Shown here: piece by piece, positions 61,696-64,000 of the stretch | How the letters are laid out: every line of letters starts with the position of its first letter | Position numbering within the stretch: the first letter of the stretch is position 1 | DNA from: UBA6144 sp964399165 | GTDB taxonomy: Bacteria > Bdellovibrionota > Bacteriovoracia > Bacteriovoracales > Bacteriovoracaceae | NCBI GenBank assembly: GCA_964399165.1 | Contig: CAYNPO010000005.1 | Coordinates: forward strand, 124,001-188,000 | Direction of reading: 5' to 3' | Length of the DNA: 64,000 bases | Position numbers and translations under genes: made by a program | The notes under the pieces: model-generated | What the model saw: only the letters and a program-made list of their open reading frames with translations | What the model was told of the DNA's origin: nothing | Database searches by the model: none

Positions 61696-64000
61696 ATGAA
61701 GCGTGAACCCGGAATGGCCTACAACACGAGCACACTGAACAAGGTGTTCGCCGTCCTCTCGGTGGTGTTCCTCCTGACCGTGGTCTGGGTCGTCCTGGAC
61801 GACTACATCCGCCCTTGGAAAGCCGTGCAGGTCAAGGCCATGGAGATTGAGAGAAAGGTCACCGAAGCCAAGATCAAGGAGATCGAGGGCTCCTTGGATC
61901 CCGCCAAGATGAAAGAGGCTGAGGCCAAGATTGCCGCCGCCGAGAAGGCCCTGGAAGGGCATAAGAAAGAAATTGAGAAACAGCAGGCTATCATTGCCGA
62001 TGTCCAGCGTCGCATCTACGTCCAGAATATGTACAATGGCGTCCAGGGCTCCCAGGCAGCCGCGTGGCAATTCAAATACGAGCATGCCCTCATGGAGAAC
62101 CATCCCGAGGACGCGAAGGAGTACAAGAAGACTTTCGACGAATACAAAAAGAATGAGATCGCCGGCAAGGACGCCTTGAAGGGCCTCCAAACTGAAGAGA
62201 CCGCTGCCAACGAAGCGATCCGTAAGATCGAGGCTGATAAGACCGCAGCCGAGAAGGAGCTGAAAAGCTTGCTGGCCGACCGCGACCGCGCCCAGCAGGC
62301 GCTCGCTGCCACGGAGAAGAACCACGTCTGGTTCATGAGGAACTCGCCCTTCATCGACTTCCTCGATCCCACCATCAAGATCCGCCAGTACGTGATCACC
62401 CGCGCCACCAACGACATGTACTTCCAGCAGATTCCTAAGATCGACCGCTGCACTACTTGCCACGTTTTCATCGACCGGCCGGGGTATGAAAACCAGGAGA
62501 ACCCCTACAAGACGCACCCGAAGGTCGACACGCTCGCGGTGGGTGCCAACTCCGCCCACCCCGTGAAGGAATTTGGTTGTACTTCCTGCCACGGTGGCGT
62601 GGGTGACCGGGTTAACGACTTCAACGCCCCGGCGCACATCCCGCGCAATCCCGCCCAGGCCAAGATTTGGAAGGACAAGTACCACTGGCACGAGCCCCAC
62701 AAAGTCCCCCAGCCCATGCTGCCTCTCCAGTATACCGAGGGCATGTGCCTCAAGTGCCACACCGGCGTCGAGCGCCTGCCCATGGCGGACCAGCTCAACA
62801 AGGGCCGCGACCTGATGGAAACCTACGGCTGTTACGGCTGCCACAAGATCGAAGGCTGGCAGCACCTCCCCAAGCCGGGCCCCTCGCTCAAAAAGATCAC
62901 CGCCAAGACCAGCAAAGAGTGGATCAAGAACTGGATCTGGAACCCCAAGGCGTTCAACCCCAAATCCAAAATGCCTTCGTTCTTCATGCAGTCCAACAAC
63001 TCGCACCCCGAGTTTAAGCGCAAGAACATGGCTGAAGTAAACGCCATGGCGGAGTACATCGCAGCTACGGCCAAGGACTACCAACCCTTGCAGCGCTATG
63101 CTGGTGGCAACTCTGAGCGTGGCAAAGAGTTGATCGAGACCATTGGTTGCGTGGGTTGCCACATGGTGGAGGGCATCGACGACAAGTGGAATGCCGTGGG
63201 TGAGCGCAAAGGTACCTACCTAACCGGTCTCGGCGACAAGGTCGACCCTGACTGGCTTGTCTCCTGGCTCAAGCGCCCCAGCCATTACCAGGAAGACACT
63301 GTCATGCCTTCCTTCCGTCTGACGGATGGAGAGGCCAATGACATCGCTGCCTACTTGCTCGGGCTCAAGAACCCCGCGTTCGCCGAGAATAAATTCCCCT
63401 CCCTCGATGCGAACCTGCGTGACGAGATCCTGGTCCAGGATTATTTCTCCGCCTTCGACACCATCGATGCCGCCAAGGCGCGCCTGGCGAAAATGACCCC
63501 GCAAGAGCGCACCATGGAGCTGGGCAAGCGTTCTATTAACAAATACGGTTGCTACTCTTGTCACAACATCAATGGCTTTGAGGGTGATCTACCTCAGATC
63601 GGGCCTGAGCTCACCAAAGAGGGTTCCAAGCCCGTCGAGCAATTCGGCTTTGGTCAGCAGAAGCATGTGCCTAAGACCCGCCATGGGTGGTTGACCCAGC
63701 ACCTTAAGGATCCCCGTATTTGGGACGTGGGCGTTCCTAAGCCCTTCAAGGACCTGAACCGCATGCCCAACTTCTATCTGGAAGACTGGGAGATCGACGC
63801 CATCAATACGGACCTACTTGGCCAAGTAGCCGACAAGGTACCCTTGTCTGGCCAGCACAACCCCGGACCGAATGGCAAAATTGCGGAACTGGGCCGTAAG
63901 GTCGCCAATAAGTACAACTGCTACGGTTGCCACAAAATTGACGGCATGGGCGGATCTCTCGCCACCGCCTTTGAGCAAGACGACCCGAACATGGGTCCGC
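61696..64000 (+). CDS. Multiheme cytochrome c with a coiled-coil stalk (3' end cut off)
   Basis: At least 768 codons, still open at the window edge. Start ATG at 61696 with AGATAGAAG upstream. One membrane anchor (about residues 17-34), then about 170 residues of charged coiled coil (61830-62330), then seven CxxCH heme sites at 62449, 62578, 62746, 62830, 63148, 63550 and 63919, all in frame. The motifs are CTTCH, CTSCH, CLKCH, CYGCH, CVGCH, CYSCH and CYGCH. It sits in the operon with the Rieske and cytochrome b genes, so it is the likely electron acceptor of the complex, replacing cytochrome c1/f. The remaining length and heme count are unknown. Confidence 0.9.
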   Translation, partial: MKREPGMAYNTSTLNKVFAVLSVVFLLTVVWVVLDDYIRPWKAVQVKAMEIERKVTEAKIKEIEGSLDPAKMKEAEAKIAAAEKALEGHKKEIEKQQAIIADVQRRIYVQNMYNGVQGSQAAAWQFKYEHALMENHPEDAKEYKKTFDEYKKNEIAGKDALKGLQTEETAANEAIRKIEADKTAAEKELKSLLADRDRAQQALAATEKNHVWFMRNSPFIDFLDPTIKIRQYVITRATNDMYFQQIPKIDRCTTCHVFIDRPGYENQENPYKTHPKVDTLAVGANSAHPVKEFGCTSCHGGVGDRVNDFNAPAHIPRNPAQAKIWKDKYHWHEPHKVPQPMLPLQYTEGMCLKCHTGVERLPMADQLNKGRDLMETYGCYGCHKIEGWQHLPKPGPSLKKITAKTSKEWIKNWIWNPKAFNPKSKMPSFFMQSNNSHPEFKRKNMAEVNAMAEYIAATAKDYQPLQRYAGGNSERGKELIETIGCVGCHMVEGIDDKWNAVGERKGTYLTGLGDKVDPDWLVSWLKRPSHYQEDTVMPSFRLTDGEANDIAAYLLGLKNPAFAENKFPSLDANLRDEILVQDYFSAFDTIDAAKARLAKMTPQERTMELGKRSINKYGCYSCHNINGFEGDLPQIGPELTKEGSKPVEQFGFGQQKHVPKTRHGWLTQHLKDPRIWDVGVPKPFKDLNRMPNFYLEDWEIDAINTDLLGQVADKVPLSGQHNPGPNGKIAELGRKVANKYNCYGCHKIDGMGGSLATAFEQDDPNMGP

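Noticed and set aside
59279..61735. 818-codon minus-strand frame opposite the Rieske and cytochrome b genes
   Set aside because: It is a GC-bias shadow; the plus strand has conserved Rieske and cytochrome b motifs, and the opposite product is a His/Asp/Val/Gly-rich repeat-like sequence.
61564..63162. 532-codon minus-strand frame
   Set aside because: Opposite the multiheme cytochrome with in-frame CxxCH motifs; no ribosome site.

Overview
The window is about 60% GC, gene-dense and free of rRNA, tRNA, CRISPR arrays and insertion sequences. It looks like a chromosomal segment of a motile, diderm, respiring bacterium of the old deltaproteobacterial grade. The closest match in style is Bdellovibrionota, with Myxococcota-like lineages as the alternative. 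The clues are two full-length Lon proteases, short flagellins starting MGLRINTNV, a Tad pilus locus with an RHS/YD-repeat protein next to it, a MYXO-CTERM-like protein tail, many small secreted proteins of unknown function, and a split cytochrome b/Rieske/multiheme cytochrome c operon. The taxonomic call is inference; no marker was searched.

Layout. 1-5 kb: a secreted metzincin-type protease (cut by the window edge), an AMIN-like protein and Lon-1. 5-14 kb, mostly minus strand: a GNAT enzyme, RNA polymerase omega (rpoZ), a long-chain acyl-CoA synthetase, small secreted proteins, a peptide-binding lipoprotein coupled to alaS, and a tandem pair of paralogous secreted proteins. 14-26 kb: recA-recX with an intervening terminator, pgpA, a protein with the RelA/SpoT nucleotidyltransferase motifs in order, a recG/FHA-like/hydrolase cluster, greA, a Zn-ribbon protein, a UbiB-family kinase and a second GNAT enzyme. 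26-28 kb: two flagellin genes with unusual leaders. 28-29.5 kb: a nucleotide-sugar reductase-like gene and an unknown gene.

29.9-37.8 kb is a Tad/Flp pilus locus: Flp pilin, four more proteins with a G|QxxxE-(Y/F) prepilin signature, the prepilin peptidase, CpaB, the secretin CpaC, a CpaE-CpaF (TadZ-TadA) fusion ATPase and one TadB-like membrane protein. An RHS/YD-repeat protein and two tiny secreted proteins follow. 40.3-43.5 kb holds a stand-alone receiver domain and Lon-2. 43.7-53.5 kb is a plus-strand run glmU-glmS-pcrA/uvrD-AsmA-like-mtnA-ppx-cyclic-nucleotide-binding-like with very tight spacing. 53.5-58.3 kb holds a stand-alone FliG-C-like protein with a coiled-coil partner and several unknown envelope proteins. 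58.3-64 kb is a respiratory cluster: HEAT-repeat membrane protein, Rieske protein, cytochrome b in two genes, and a multiheme cytochrome c that runs off the end.

The features most worth following up are the RelA/SpoT-like protein, the CpaE-CpaF fusion with five prepilin-like genes, the mini-ORF in front of the second flagellin, a dispersed 42-bp palindrome found exactly between two convergent gene pairs, the FliG-like protein outside any flagellar operon, and the multiheme cytochrome with a long coiled-coil stalk.
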